NCBI GenBank assembly: GCA_016710285.1
Contig: JADJXR010000001.1
Coordinates: forward strand, 1,674,001 to 1,738,000
Direction: 5' to 3'
From: Chlorobiota bacterium
Lineage (GTDB): Bacteria > Bacteroidota > Ignavibacteria > OLB7
DNA: 64,000 nt
Under the pieces are notes generated by a model, which was not told where the DNA came from, did no database searches, and worked only from the letters and a program-made list of their open reading frames with translations. Shown here in pieces: positions 52,175 to 59,827 of this stretch (within the stretch, counting starts at the first letter, position 1; each line of letters starts with the position of its first letter). The position numbers and the translations under genes are program-made.

Positions 52175-54394
52175 ATGACCAACGCCGATTACAGTCCGGA
52201 GCTTCGCGCCACGCTGAACCGATTGTTCTCCCTGCAAACCTTTGGGATCAAGCTGGGGCTGGAACCCGTAACCGAATTGCTGGATCAGTTCGGCAATCCC
52301 CACCACCGCTTCCCCTGCATCCACGTTGCCGGCACCAATGGCAAAGGCTCGGTTTGTGCCATGGTGGCTTCGGTCCTGCAATCGGCGGGGTTGCGGGTTG
52401 GACTTTACTCATCGCCCCACTTGGTTCGGTTCCAGGAACGGATTCGGATGAACGGAATCCCGATGCCCGTTGAACACCTGGCCCGCTACACCACCCAAAT
52501 GATGCCAGCAATCGAGCGGCTTGGCTCCACCTTTTTTGAGGGGACCACCGCCATGGCCTTCCGCTACTTTGCCGAGCAAGAGGTTGACGTTGCCGTGATT
52601 GAAACCGGCATGGGGGGGCGGCTGGATGCAACCAACGTGGTTGCCCCGCTTGCCACCGCCATCACCTCCATTTCCTTTGACCACACCAAACATTTGGGGG
52701 AAACGCTGGAGGCGATCGCGTTCGAGAAAGCGGGGATTATCAAAGGGGGCGCGCCGGCAGTGGTTGGGCGCGTTGCGCCGCGATTGCGCGCCCTGTTCCA
52801 GAAGCGTGCCGAAGAGGTTGGCGCGCCGGTGTTGTTCGTTGATGATTTCTGCCGCGGCCTGTTCCATGACCTCACCTTCAACGCCACCGTTGCCTCCTTC
52901 CTGCTGAGTGGCCGCGAGCTGCCGCGCTTGCAGATTGGCCTGGTTGGGCGGCATCAGATCGAGAACGCACGGGTGGCACTGGGGGTGATTGAGCAACTGA
53001 AAGAACGGTTCGGGATTGACACCAGAGCAATCCAGGAAGGGCTGGCGCAGATTGCCGCCAACACCGGAATCAGCGGGCGGTTCCAAAGCATTCGGGAAAC
53101 GCCCCGAACGGTGATTGACGTTGCCCACAACCCCGACGGCGCAGCGGTCCTGGCCGACACGCTTGCAACGCTGAACCACGGGGCGCGGAACGTCCGGTTT
53201 GTGGTGGGTGCGGTCCAGGAAAAAGACGTTGCCGGGGTGATGAAATCGCTGGGGCCGCTGGCCCAGCATCTGTACGCCGTCCGTGCCGACAGCCACCGCT
53301 CGCTTCCCGCCGATGAAATCGCCCACCACGCCCAGTCCGCCGGAATCCCCACCACCCTTGCCGGCTCCGTTGCCGATGGAATCCGCCTGGCCGAGCAGGA
53401 GCGTGCCGAAGGGGAGATTGTTGTGATTTGCGGATCGTTCTACGTGGTGGGGGAAGCGTTGCAGTTGCAGGAACAGAATGGGGCGATGGACCCCAATGCC
53501 ACGCCGCAACCAACGGAAGCAACGCCCAAGCTGCCAACGGCGCACCAGCCCAGCGTTGGCGATAAACACCCACGGAAACTGAAGCTCACCAAGCTGAAGA
53601 AGCAGCCGGACCCGGCCACCGCGCAAGCCCCGCAGCCGCAGGCGATTCCAGCGGAGCCAACCCCCGCGAAGCAAAAGAAGAAGAAGGCGCAACCCGAGAA
53701 CGACGCGTCGCCAAAAACGATCACCGTGAAAGATTGGCAGCCAAGCGAACAACCCCGCGAACGGCTGATAAACAAGGGGGCGGGGTCGCTCAGCAATGTG
53801 GAATTATTGGCAATCCTTCTCCGCACCGGGCGGGTTGGGGAAGATGTGCTGCAGATGAGCCGGCGACTGCTGAATCTGTTCAAGAACATCACCGAGCTTT
53901 CCCGCCGCGACGTTACGGAGCTTCAAAGCATCAACGGCATTGGCCCAACAAAAGCGGTGACGCTGGCCGCCGCGTTCGAGCTGGTTCGTCGGGTAAAATC
54001 CGAGGCGTTCACCAGCCGGACAACGATCACTTCCCCGGCCGATGTTGCCCGGTATATCGGCCCGCACCTGCGCGACCTTCAGAAGGAGCAATTCCACGTG
54101 CTGATTCTGAACACGGCAAACCAGGTGGTCCGGCGGGAGATGGTGTCGGAGGGGAATTTGAACAGCTCGATTGTTCACCCCCGCGAGGTTTTCCGCACGG
54201 CGATTATCGAGAACGCGGCGGCGATTATCGGAATCCACAACCACCCCAGCGGAAACCCAACCCCTAGCCGTGAGGATATCAACATCACCCGCCAGCTGGT
54301 GGATGCCGGGAAGATTATCGGCATCACCTTCCACGACCACGTCATCATTGCCGGCGAGGAGTACGTCTCGCTGGCCGAGCAAGGATATGTGTGA
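52175..54394 (+). CDS. FolC-RadC fusion: folylpolyglutamate/dihydrofolate synthase joined to RadC (JAB/MPN) domain
   Basis: 739 aa. Residues ~1-430 are a full FolC-type ligase: P-loop HVAGTNGKGSVCAMV, AVIETGMGGRLDATNVV, SISFDHTKHLGETLEAIAFE, and DVAHNPDGAAVLADTL in the C-domain. Residues ~431-520 form a Pro/Lys/Gln-rich linker. Residues ~521-739 are a complete RadC: PRERLINKGAGSLSNVELLA, helix-hairpin-helix ELQSINGIGPTKAV, and JAMM-type metal motif HNHPSGNPTPSREDI. FolC adds glutamate to folates. RadC function is debated (MPN-fold, linked with mobile DNA and repair). I see no internal stop or start that would separate them. The fusion is unusual. Confidence 0.9.
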   Translation: MTNADYSPELRATLNRLFSLQTFGIKLGLEPVTELLDQFGNPHHRFPCIHVAGTNGKGSVCAMVASVLQSAGLRVGLYSSPHLVRFQERIRMNGIPMPVEHLARYTTQMMPAIERLGSTFFEGTTAMAFRYFAEQEVDVAVIETGMGGRLDATNVVAPLATAITSISFDHTKHLGETLEAIAFEKAGIIKGGAPAVVGRVAPRLRALFQKRAEEVGAPVLFVDDFCRGLFHDLTFNATVASFLLSGRELPRLQIGLVGRHQIENARVALGVIEQLKERFGIDTRAIQEGLAQIAANTGISGRFQSIRETPRTVIDVAHNPDGAAVLADTLATLNHGARNVRFVVGAVQEKDVAGVMKSLGPLAQHLYAVRADSHRSLPADEIAHHAQSAGIPTTLAGSVADGIRLAEQERAEGEIVVICGSFYVVGEALQLQEQNGAMDPNATPQPTEATPKLPTAHQPSVGDKHPRKLKLTKLKKQPDPATAQAPQPQAIPAEPTPAKQKKKKAQPENDASPKTITVKDWQPSEQPRERLINKGAGSLSNVELLAILLRTGRVGEDVLQMSRRLLNLFKNITELSRRDVTELQSINGIGPTKAVTLAAAFELVRRVKSEAFTSRTTITSPADVARYIGPHLRDLQKEQFHVLILNTANQVVRREMVSEGNLNSSIVHPREVFRTAIIENAAAIIGIHNHPSGNPTPSREDINITRQLVDAGKIIGITFHDHVIIAGEEYVSLAEQGYV

Positions 54395-54449
54395 GTTGCC
54401 CGGGACCTCCATCAGCGTTGAACTATCTACCGATCACAAACTCCAGATC

Positions 54450-55325
54450 ATGCAACGGTTTCCATTCTTGCGGTTGGCTTCTTTTCTGCTGCTGCTTCTC
54501 TCCCTTCTTTCCTGTGGCGAACGTTCGGGGCCGCAGGGCAAGGAAGCGGGGACCGGCATCACGCCAGCCAAACAGCAACCGGTGAAAACCGAGGCGGACG
54601 CGCCACCCGCCGACGGCCCGAACATCGTGGTGGAACTCCCAACCCGCGGCCAAAAAGTCTCCGGTGGATTTGTGTTGAAAGGGGAGGCGCGAACGTTTGA
54701 GAACACCGTGAGCTACCGAGTGGTTGGCGAAGGTGGCGAGCGCGTTGCCGAGGGGAACCTGATGGCCGTTGGCGACGCAGGCACAATGAACCCGTTCACC
54801 ACCGAGGTGGCGTTGCCCGGGAAATACGCCGGGCGGGCAACGTTGGAGGTCTTCCAATATTCCGCCCGCGATGGCCGCCCGATTGACGTGGTGAAAATCC
54901 CGATTGCCGTGCGGGACCAGCCCCCCGCCGCTGCCACTGGCGGGGCCACCATTCGGGTGTTCTTCGCGAACTCATCAATGAACGGAAATGGTGACTGCCG
55001 CAACGTCTTCTCGGTGGAGCGTCCTCGCGGGGCATCGCCCGCCGTTGCCGAGCACGCCTTGCGCGAGCTTCTTGCCGGCCCCAGCAGCAGCGACCGTGAA
55101 GCGGGCTACGCAACCGAGCTTCCGCGCGGGGTGGAGTTGCTTGGAATCCGAATTACGAACGGGGTGGCGGTGGCGAACTTCAGCCGCCAGCTGCGAAGCT
55201 CCGCCGGGGCCTGCCGCGCCGAAGCAATCCGCGCCCAGATTGAGCGGACATTGTTCCAATTCCCCTCGGTGCAATCCGTGGTGATCCAAGTGGAGGGAAA
55301 CGAGGAAGAGGTGTTGGAGCCGTGA
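54450..55325 (+). CDS. GerMN- and Gmad2-domain lipoprotein
   Basis: 291 aa from the ATG at 54450 (MQRFPFLRLASFLLLLLSLL), 55 bp after folC-radC. The lipobox LLSC gives the lipidated Cys at ~22. Residues ~60-150 match the Gmad2 immunoglobulin-like domain (VELPTRGQKVSGGFVLKGEA ... GRATLEVFQYSA). Residues ~165-285 match the GerMN domain (TIRVFFANSSM, AVAEHALRELLAGPSSSDRE, GIRITNGVAVANFSRQL). This pairing is widespread in non-sporulating bacteria, where the proteins are envelope-associated with unknown roles. Confidence 0.85.
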   Translation: MQRFPFLRLASFLLLLLSLLSCGERSGPQGKEAGTGITPAKQQPVKTEADAPPADGPNIVVELPTRGQKVSGGFVLKGEARTFENTVSYRVVGEGGERVAEGNLMAVGDAGTMNPFTTEVALPGKYAGRATLEVFQYSARDGRPIDVVKIPIAVRDQPPAAATGGATIRVFFANSSMNGNGDCRNVFSVERPRGASPAVAEHALRELLAGPSSSDREAGYATELPRGVELLGIRITNGVAVANFSRQLRSSAGACRAEAIRAQIERTLFQFPSVQSVVIQVEGNEEEVLEP

Positions 55326-55327
55326 AA

Positions 55328-55607
55328 AAAAAGGGGGGTAGCGGCAGGTCTTTAGCCTGCCAAGACCAAAGATAACGCCGAAGGCTAAAGACCTTTTATT
55401 AATCCCGACGGAGGTCGGGGCGGCTACCTTTTGCGGTGGTTGTCCCGACGAAGTCGGGGTAGCGGCAGGTCTTTAGCCTGCCCAGAGGCCGAAGGCCGAG
55501 AACTGAAGATCGAAGATGACGCCGAAGGCTAAAGACCTTTTATCAATCCCGACGGAGGTCGGGGCGGCTACCTTTTTATCAACCCCGACAGAGGTCGGGG
55601 CGGCTAC
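55328..55607. repeat. Interspersed palindromic repeat R1, tandem/nested array
   Basis: At least three R1 units in alternating orientation. Recurring blocks are GTAGCGGCAGGTCTTTAGCC, the mirror GCCGAAGGCTAAAGACCTTT, and the hairpins CCCGACGGAGGTCGGG and CCCGACGAAGTCGGG. GGCAGG-n7-CCTGCC is a second inverted pair. The last unit supplies the stop codon (TAG, 55604-55606) of the convergent DUF1016 gene. No coding capacity. Confidence 0.88.
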
Positions 55608-56662
55608 TCTGTTTCTGGTTCATCCGGCAGTATCCTCCCGGTCAATTCCGCTTCTATCTCTTCGATGCGGGGCAAATTGTCGGCCAGGGGCTGTGGCAGA
55701 TTTCGCAGCAAATCAAACTCCGCAATGCCAATCGGTTTGTTGATGCCATTGACGGCGTATTGGGCCACCATCCGGTTTTGCTTGCGGCACAGCAACAGGC
55801 CGATTGTTGGTTTGTCGTCGGGGGCTTTGATCTGTGCATCCACAACGGTAAGGTAAAAGTTCAATTGGCCGATGTGTTCGGGCTTGAACTTGCCCCCTTT
55901 GATCTCGATCACGACGTAGCACTTCAGCCGCGTGTGATAAAACAGCAAGTCAATGAAAAATTCATCACCCCCCACCTCCAGCCGAAATTGCCGCCCAACG
56001 TAAGCAAACCCCGAACCCAGCTCGATAAGGAAACGAGTGATGTGGCGAATCAACGCGTTTTCGATCTCGCGCTCGTGGGCAGCATCGGCCAAGCCAAGGA
56101 AGTCAAACAGGTATGGGTCTTTCAGCGTTTCGTGCGCTAAGGCGGAGTCTGGTTGGGGAAGGCGCAACGGGAAGTTCGTGATGGCCGCGCCTTGCCGGTG
56201 GCGCAGGCCGCTCTCCAAATTGCGTTCCAGAGTAAGCCGCGACCAGCCTTCGGTGGCGGCGCATACCGCATACCACTCGCGATCTTGCGGTTCGGCTTTG
56301 GTGAGCAAGGTAACGATGTGGAACCAGGGTAATTGGGCAGCAGGCTGCTGCCCAAATCGCCCATCTGGACAGTGCTTGGCGAAATAGCGCATATACTTCA
56401 CGTTGCGCGGGGAAAAGCCTTTCATGTCGGGGAAGGCGGCCTTCAGGTCGTTGGCAATCCGGGTGATGACCTTGCTCCCCCAGCCGTTGCGGGCCTGATG
56501 CCGAAGAATGTCGCTGCCGATGTCGTGATACAGCTGTATCAGTTCGGCATTGACCGCCAACGCAGCGCGGCTGCGTGCGGCAACCACACGGCTTTTGATG
56601 CTTGCCAGCCAGTCGGCATAGTCTTCAGGAGCAGAAAGAAGGTTCGATGTCGTGTCGCTCAT
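55604..56662 (-). CDS. DUF1016/YhcG-type PD-(D/E)XK nuclease-domain protein
   Basis: 352 aa from the ATG at 56662 (MSDTTSNLLSAPEDYADWLA); the longer frame runs into repeat R2. The N-terminal helical DUF1016_N domain (~10-170: YHDIGSDILRHQ, FPDMKGFSPRNVKYMRYFAK) has the family WFHIVTLLTK segment. The C-terminal nuclease-like domain (~185-340) has GGDEFFIDLLFYHTRLKCYV and the EIKGG core (PD-(D/E)XK E-x-K), then GQLNFYLTVVD. Such proteins occur as lone genes on mobile or accessory DNA. The gene is bracketed by R1/R2 repeats on both sides. Confidence 0.85.
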   Translation of the reverse strand: MSDTTSNLLSAPEDYADWLASIKSRVVAARSRAALAVNAELIQLYHDIGSDILRHQARNGWGSKVITRIANDLKAAFPDMKGFSPRNVKYMRYFAKHCPDGRFGQQPAAQLPWFHIVTLLTKAEPQDREWYAVCAATEGWSRLTLERNLESGLRHRQGAAITNFPLRLPQPDSALAHETLKDPYLFDFLGLADAAHEREIENALIRHITRFLIELGSGFAYVGRQFRLEVGGDEFFIDLLFYHTRLKCYVVIEIKGGKFKPEHIGQLNFYLTVVDAQIKAPDDKPTIGLLLCRKQNRMVAQYAVNGINKPIGIAEFDLLRNLPQPLADNLPRIEEIEAELTGRILPDEPETE

Positions 56663-56719
56663 GGCCTGTTGTCTCCGAATCATTCCGTCCACCCACGATT
56701 CCCCTTCTTCCAACCTTTC

Positions 56720-56925
56720 CGCAAACCCTCCCGAAGCATTCCCCTCCAACGGAGGGGTGCCCGACAGGGCGGGGTGGGTTCGGGGGAACGGCCGAACACG
56801 CGGCGGCGGTTTCCGTTGGCCACCGAGGCTTGCTGATCCTGAGATTCGGGAATGGATGCTTGGTTCGCGGGTGTCCCCAACCCACCCCCTGCCCCCTCCC
56901 GAGAGGGGGAGTCGCGCATCCATCA
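56720..56925 (-). repeat. MITE-like repeat R2, copy 2 (inverted relative to copy 1)
   Basis: On the minus strand this matches 50640-50838 over most of its length by eye, including GGACACCCGCGAACCAAG, TCCCGAATCTCAGGATCAGC and the GGGGTGGGTT/AACCCACCCC ends. The copies differ at scattered bases, so the insertion is not recent. Confidence 0.75.
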
Positions 56926-57007
56926 ATCCCGACGAAGTCGGGGTAGCGGCAGGTCTTTAGCCTGCCAAGACCAAAGATAACGCCGAAGGCTAAAGACCTT
57001 CGGCTAC
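56925..57007. repeat. Interspersed palindromic repeat R1, full unit
   Basis: CCCGACGAAGTCGGG hairpin, then GTAGCGGCAGGTCTTTAGCC, TGCCAAGACCAAAGATAACG and CCGAAGGCTAAAGACCTTCG. The central block matches the unit at ~55337-55400 nearly base for base. Confidence 0.85.
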
Positions 57008-57032
57008 CTCTGTTTGCGGTTACCTCGCTCCC

Positions 57033-57692
57033 CTATTCCCCTGCCCGGTGTTTGATTGCTGTGGCATCCACTACTTCGGTGCGGCCCGGGGCGGGTGGGT
57101 TTTCCACGGCGTGGATGATCCCGCGGACCATTTGCGGCAGCGTCACCAGCGCAAGCCGCTGCGCGCCCGGGCGGAGCGCGGGGATCAGGGAAGCAACGGC
57201 GTAGATCGGTTTCAGAAGGACCGGCCAGCGGTGGCCCGGGCCAAGCACGTACCACGGGCGAAGGATGGTCGCCGTCAGGCCCGCTTCCTGAATCAGCCGC
57301 TCCCCTTCGGCGCGGACGGCAATGTAATCGTGCATCACCGGGGCGGGCTGGCCAACGCTCAGGTAGATAAAATGGGGAACCCCAGCCGCCGCCGCAACGC
57401 GTACCGAGGCATGGATGGATGCCAGATCAACCCGCTTGAATTCCTCCCCTTTCCCGGGCCCCGGATGCGGCGTTCCAACCAGATGGATGACGGTCTCATC
57501 GGCGGCGATTGCGCCGGAAAACGTTCCTGGGTCCAGCGCGTTTCCAACCACCGGCGTGGCTCCGCTGGCCAGCTTCCCGATTGCCGATTCCCGCACCAAC
57601 GCACGCACGCTGTGGCCCCGCTGGACCAATGCCGGAATCAATCGGCTGCCAATGTAGCCCGTTCCCCCGGTGATGAAAATGCGTGCTGCCAT
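57033..57692 (-). CDS. NAD(P)-binding protein, NmrA/atypical SDR type
   Basis: 219 aa. N-terminal Rossmann motif IFITGGTGYIGSRLIPALVQ, then VRALVRES and VVGNALDPGTF, AADETVIHLVGTPHPG and the HFIYLSVGQPAP strand. SDR catalytic Tyr-Lys is not evident (the usual YxxxK region reads YIAVRAEGERLIQEAGL), as in NmrA- and NDUFA9-like atypical SDRs, which may act as quinone or redox sensors. No signal peptide. It is 11 bp downstream of the lipoprotein gene on the same strand. Confidence 0.83.
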   Translation of the reverse strand: MAARIFITGGTGYIGSRLIPALVQRGHSVRALVRESAIGKLASGATPVVGNALDPGTFSGAIAADETVIHLVGTPHPGPGKGEEFKRVDLASIHASVRVAAAAGVPHFIYLSVGQPAPVMHDYIAVRAEGERLIQEAGLTATILRPWYVLGPGHRWPVLLKPIYAVASLIPALRPGAQRLALVTLPQMVRGIIHAVENPPAPGRTEVVDATAIKHRAGE

Positions 57693-57703
57693 TGCGCCCC
57701 GTG

Positions 57704-58297
57704 TTACTCCGTGTCGGTGTTGAAATATGCTACGTGCCGAAGCTCCACCGTGCTTCCGGGAAGCGGCTCGAAGATCACATACTCAGTCCCGGGAAGGTCG
57801 GTGTCGTCCTCGTAAATCTGTTGGCAGTTGACGGAAACGGCAAGCCGTGCGGCTTCGTTGTACAGGCTGATGGTTCCGGTCTCGGTTTCGGCGTTGTACT
57901 CCAGCGGGATGGTGCGCCCGTCGGGGTAGCGAAGCTGGCATCCATCCACCGCGTAGCGGAAGGCAATGCCGTGGGTGGAGTCGAACCGGTAAGGGACGGT
58001 TCGGATGTAGGCCGTCAGCCCCTGGCCCTCCAGAATGTTTACGTCGAACTGCCCAACGAACTCCGTCACCTCCAACGTCTTGATTGCGAATCGGGCACCA
58101 GGCTTCAGCAGGATTCCGTTCTTCGTCACCTCAACATCCTCACGATTGGAAAGGATGCGCCCTGTGTAGATGTCGTCCCCCATGGTGATATCTACCCGCT
58201 CGTAATCGCGGCCAATGGTGGTGGGAAGGTTCGCCACCTTGCAGCCGGTGGGACCGGCCAGCAGAAGCAGCGGAAGCAGCCAGCGGAATTTCATCAT
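57704..58297 (-). CDS. Predicted lipoprotein, unknown function
   Basis: About 197 aa from the ATG at 58297 (or the next codon). The lipobox region LLLLAGPTGC has an acceptable but non-ideal -3/-1 context. The mature part is beta-rich (DYERVDITMGDDIYTGRILS, VTKNGILLKPGARFAIKTLE, YEDDTDLPGTEYVIFEPLP) with no family I recognise. It starts 3 bp after the stop of the upstream barrel-like lipoprotein gene, so the two are probably co-translated and may act together in the envelope. Confidence 0.65.
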   Translation of the reverse strand: MMKFRWLLPLLLLAGPTGCKVANLPTTIGRDYERVDITMGDDIYTGRILSNREDVEVTKNGILLKPGARFAIKTLEVTEFVGQFDVNILEGQGLTAYIRTVPYRFDSTHGIAFRYAVDGCQLRYPDGRTIPLEYNAETETGTISLYNEAARLAVSVNCQQIYEDDTDLPGTEYVIFEPLPGSTVELRHVAYFNTDTE

Positions 58298-58299
58298 TG

Positions 58300-59739
58300 C
58301 TACCACCATTTCCTCACTTGATCCATGGTGAACAACCCGTCCCCAATCCCGATCCCGAAGCCCACATAGGTTGTGGAGAAATCTTTGGGGGCGATCAGGT
58401 CCTCGAACCCGGTGACAACGTCGCTGTTTGCGCTTCCGTCAACGAAGCCAGCAATGGCGTTAATCCGCATGGGAATGGGGAAGTTGAGAAGTGGCATGGT
58501 CCATTCCGGCAGCTTCACCGAAAGGCGTGCGGCAAGGTGGAGCGTGGTTTTGGGGTGATACATCACTTCGGCGTAGGGTTCCAGCGTAAGGTCGTTGTTC
58601 ATCAGGTTCATCCGGTAGCCGGCGCGCAGCGGAAGCCAGCCGAGGGCGATTTCATCTTTGGAGATCACCATGGCATTGAAGAGTGAGGTCCCCACAAACA
58701 CATTTCCATCGGCGAACGGAAGCGGGTAGTTGGCCGAACCAACTTTCAGCATGAACCCTGTGGGATAGACGTTGCTTGCCGATCCGGTCCCCGGGTTGAA
58801 CCACGATCCCGCGTCGGTGTTGGTGGAATAGACCATGTCGAAATTCACCGCGCTGACCTCGATGGCGTTGTGCTTGTGGTCCTTCCATTCAATGAACAGC
58901 TCCTCCGTTTTGTTCACAAAATCCAAGGCCGAAACGCCAAGGCCAAAGTAGGGGAAGGTGGTGCTGAAATCGGCATTCTGGGGGTCGTCATCGCTTTTCA
59001 GCATTGCCGAGGTCCCACTGATGTATCCGGCATAGGCCCGCAGATTGAATCCGCCAAAGGACCCAACATCGAACGTTGCTCCAAGGTTGATATACTGCGA
59101 CGGTACCAACCCAAAGCCAATGAACGGAACCACCATCACGTACGGCGGTTGGTCGCGCAGGAAGAACCGTTTGCGGAAGTATGGGCTGGCGATTCCTACC
59201 AATCGCTCGCCCGGATCGCTTTCGGCACTGCTGTCGCGGTTATTGACGAAAATCTCCACCGCCGAAACCCCGAACGTCCAGTTTTCGGCATCGTCGAACC
59301 AGCGCAGCCGCCACTCGTAGGGCATAATGCGGTACATCTGGCCGGTGAAGATTTTGGTGTCGCTGGGGCGTTTTATGGTGAACAGGTCGTACAATCCAAA
59401 CAGCCCCATTCCCCCGCCATCGGTGCTTCCGCCGGTGCCGATAAAACTGGCGGCCTCGATCCCCCCGTAGCGTAGGAATGCTGGGTAGTAGCGTTCCACC
59501 GTCGAGTCCCGCTGAACGTACGTTCGGGTGATCTCCACTTGCCGCGACGATGGATAGACCGTCCCGTTTTCCCGCTCCCCTGGCACATTCTGCGCGCTTT
59601 CGCGAACCGTGGTGTCGCGCTGGGTGACGGTGTATTTTTCCCGCTCCACCCGCGTGACGGTGTAGCATCCGCCAATGGCAATCGCAACCAGCATCAGCAA
59701 CAATGGTTGCAGCAAGCGGCGATGATCGTGTTGTAGCAT
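58300..59739 (-). CDS. Outer-membrane-type lipoprotein, probable beta-barrel
   Basis: 479 aa. Lipobox AIGGC at ~24 after a hydrophobic segment (LLLMLVAIAIGG). A Thr/Arg/Glu-rich stretch covers ~25-80. The rest alternates short amphipathic strands with Gly/aromatic residues (GGMGLFGLYDLFTI, FGLVPSQYINLGATFDVGSF, NLRAYAGYISGTS, YVGFGIGIGDGLF), consistent with an outer-membrane barrel. It is not assignable to a named family. It lies directly upstream of the small lipoprotein gene and 88 bp downstream of the PD40/OmpA lipoprotein gene. Confidence 0.65.
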   Translation of the reverse strand: MLQHDHRRLLQPLLLMLVAIAIGGCYTVTRVEREKYTVTQRDTTVRESAQNVPGERENGTVYPSSRQVEITRTYVQRDSTVERYYPAFLRYGGIEAASFIGTGGSTDGGGMGLFGLYDLFTIKRPSDTKIFTGQMYRIMPYEWRLRWFDDAENWTFGVSAVEIFVNNRDSSAESDPGERLVGIASPYFRKRFFLRDQPPYVMVVPFIGFGLVPSQYINLGATFDVGSFGGFNLRAYAGYISGTSAMLKSDDDPQNADFSTTFPYFGLGVSALDFVNKTEELFIEWKDHKHNAIEVSAVNFDMVYSTNTDAGSWFNPGTGSASNVYPTGFMLKVGSANYPLPFADGNVFVGTSLFNAMVISKDEIALGWLPLRAGYRMNLMNNDLTLEPYAEVMYHPKTTLHLAARLSVKLPEWTMPLLNFPIPMRINAIAGFVDGSANSDVVTGFEDLIAPKDFSTTYVGFGIGIGDGLFTMDQVRKWW

Positions 59740-59785
59740 AAGGTTGTTGGTTGCAAGAAAAGTTCGTACTCCGTAGTTGCGTGCG

Positions 59786-59826
59786 TCCCGACTGAGTTGG
59801 AACGGGGATCAATCCCCGTCCCCCCC
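59786..59826. repeat. R1-like hairpin fragment
   Basis: GTCCCGACTGAGTTGGAACG, GGGATCAATCCCCGTCCC: a short relic of the CCCGAC...GTCGGG hairpin type, between two envelope genes. Confidence 0.4.
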
Positions 59827-59827
59827 C

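Larger units (their letters stand above)
56663..57032. other. Repeat-rich region upstream of the DUF1016 gene
   Basis: 370 bp with no gene. It contains repeat R2 copy 2 and an R1 unit, listed separately. Nothing else is recognisable. Confidence 0.6.

Noticed and set aside
55328..55607. CRISPR array
   Set aside because: The repeats alternate orientation, are nested and lack regular unique spacers; no cas genes are present.
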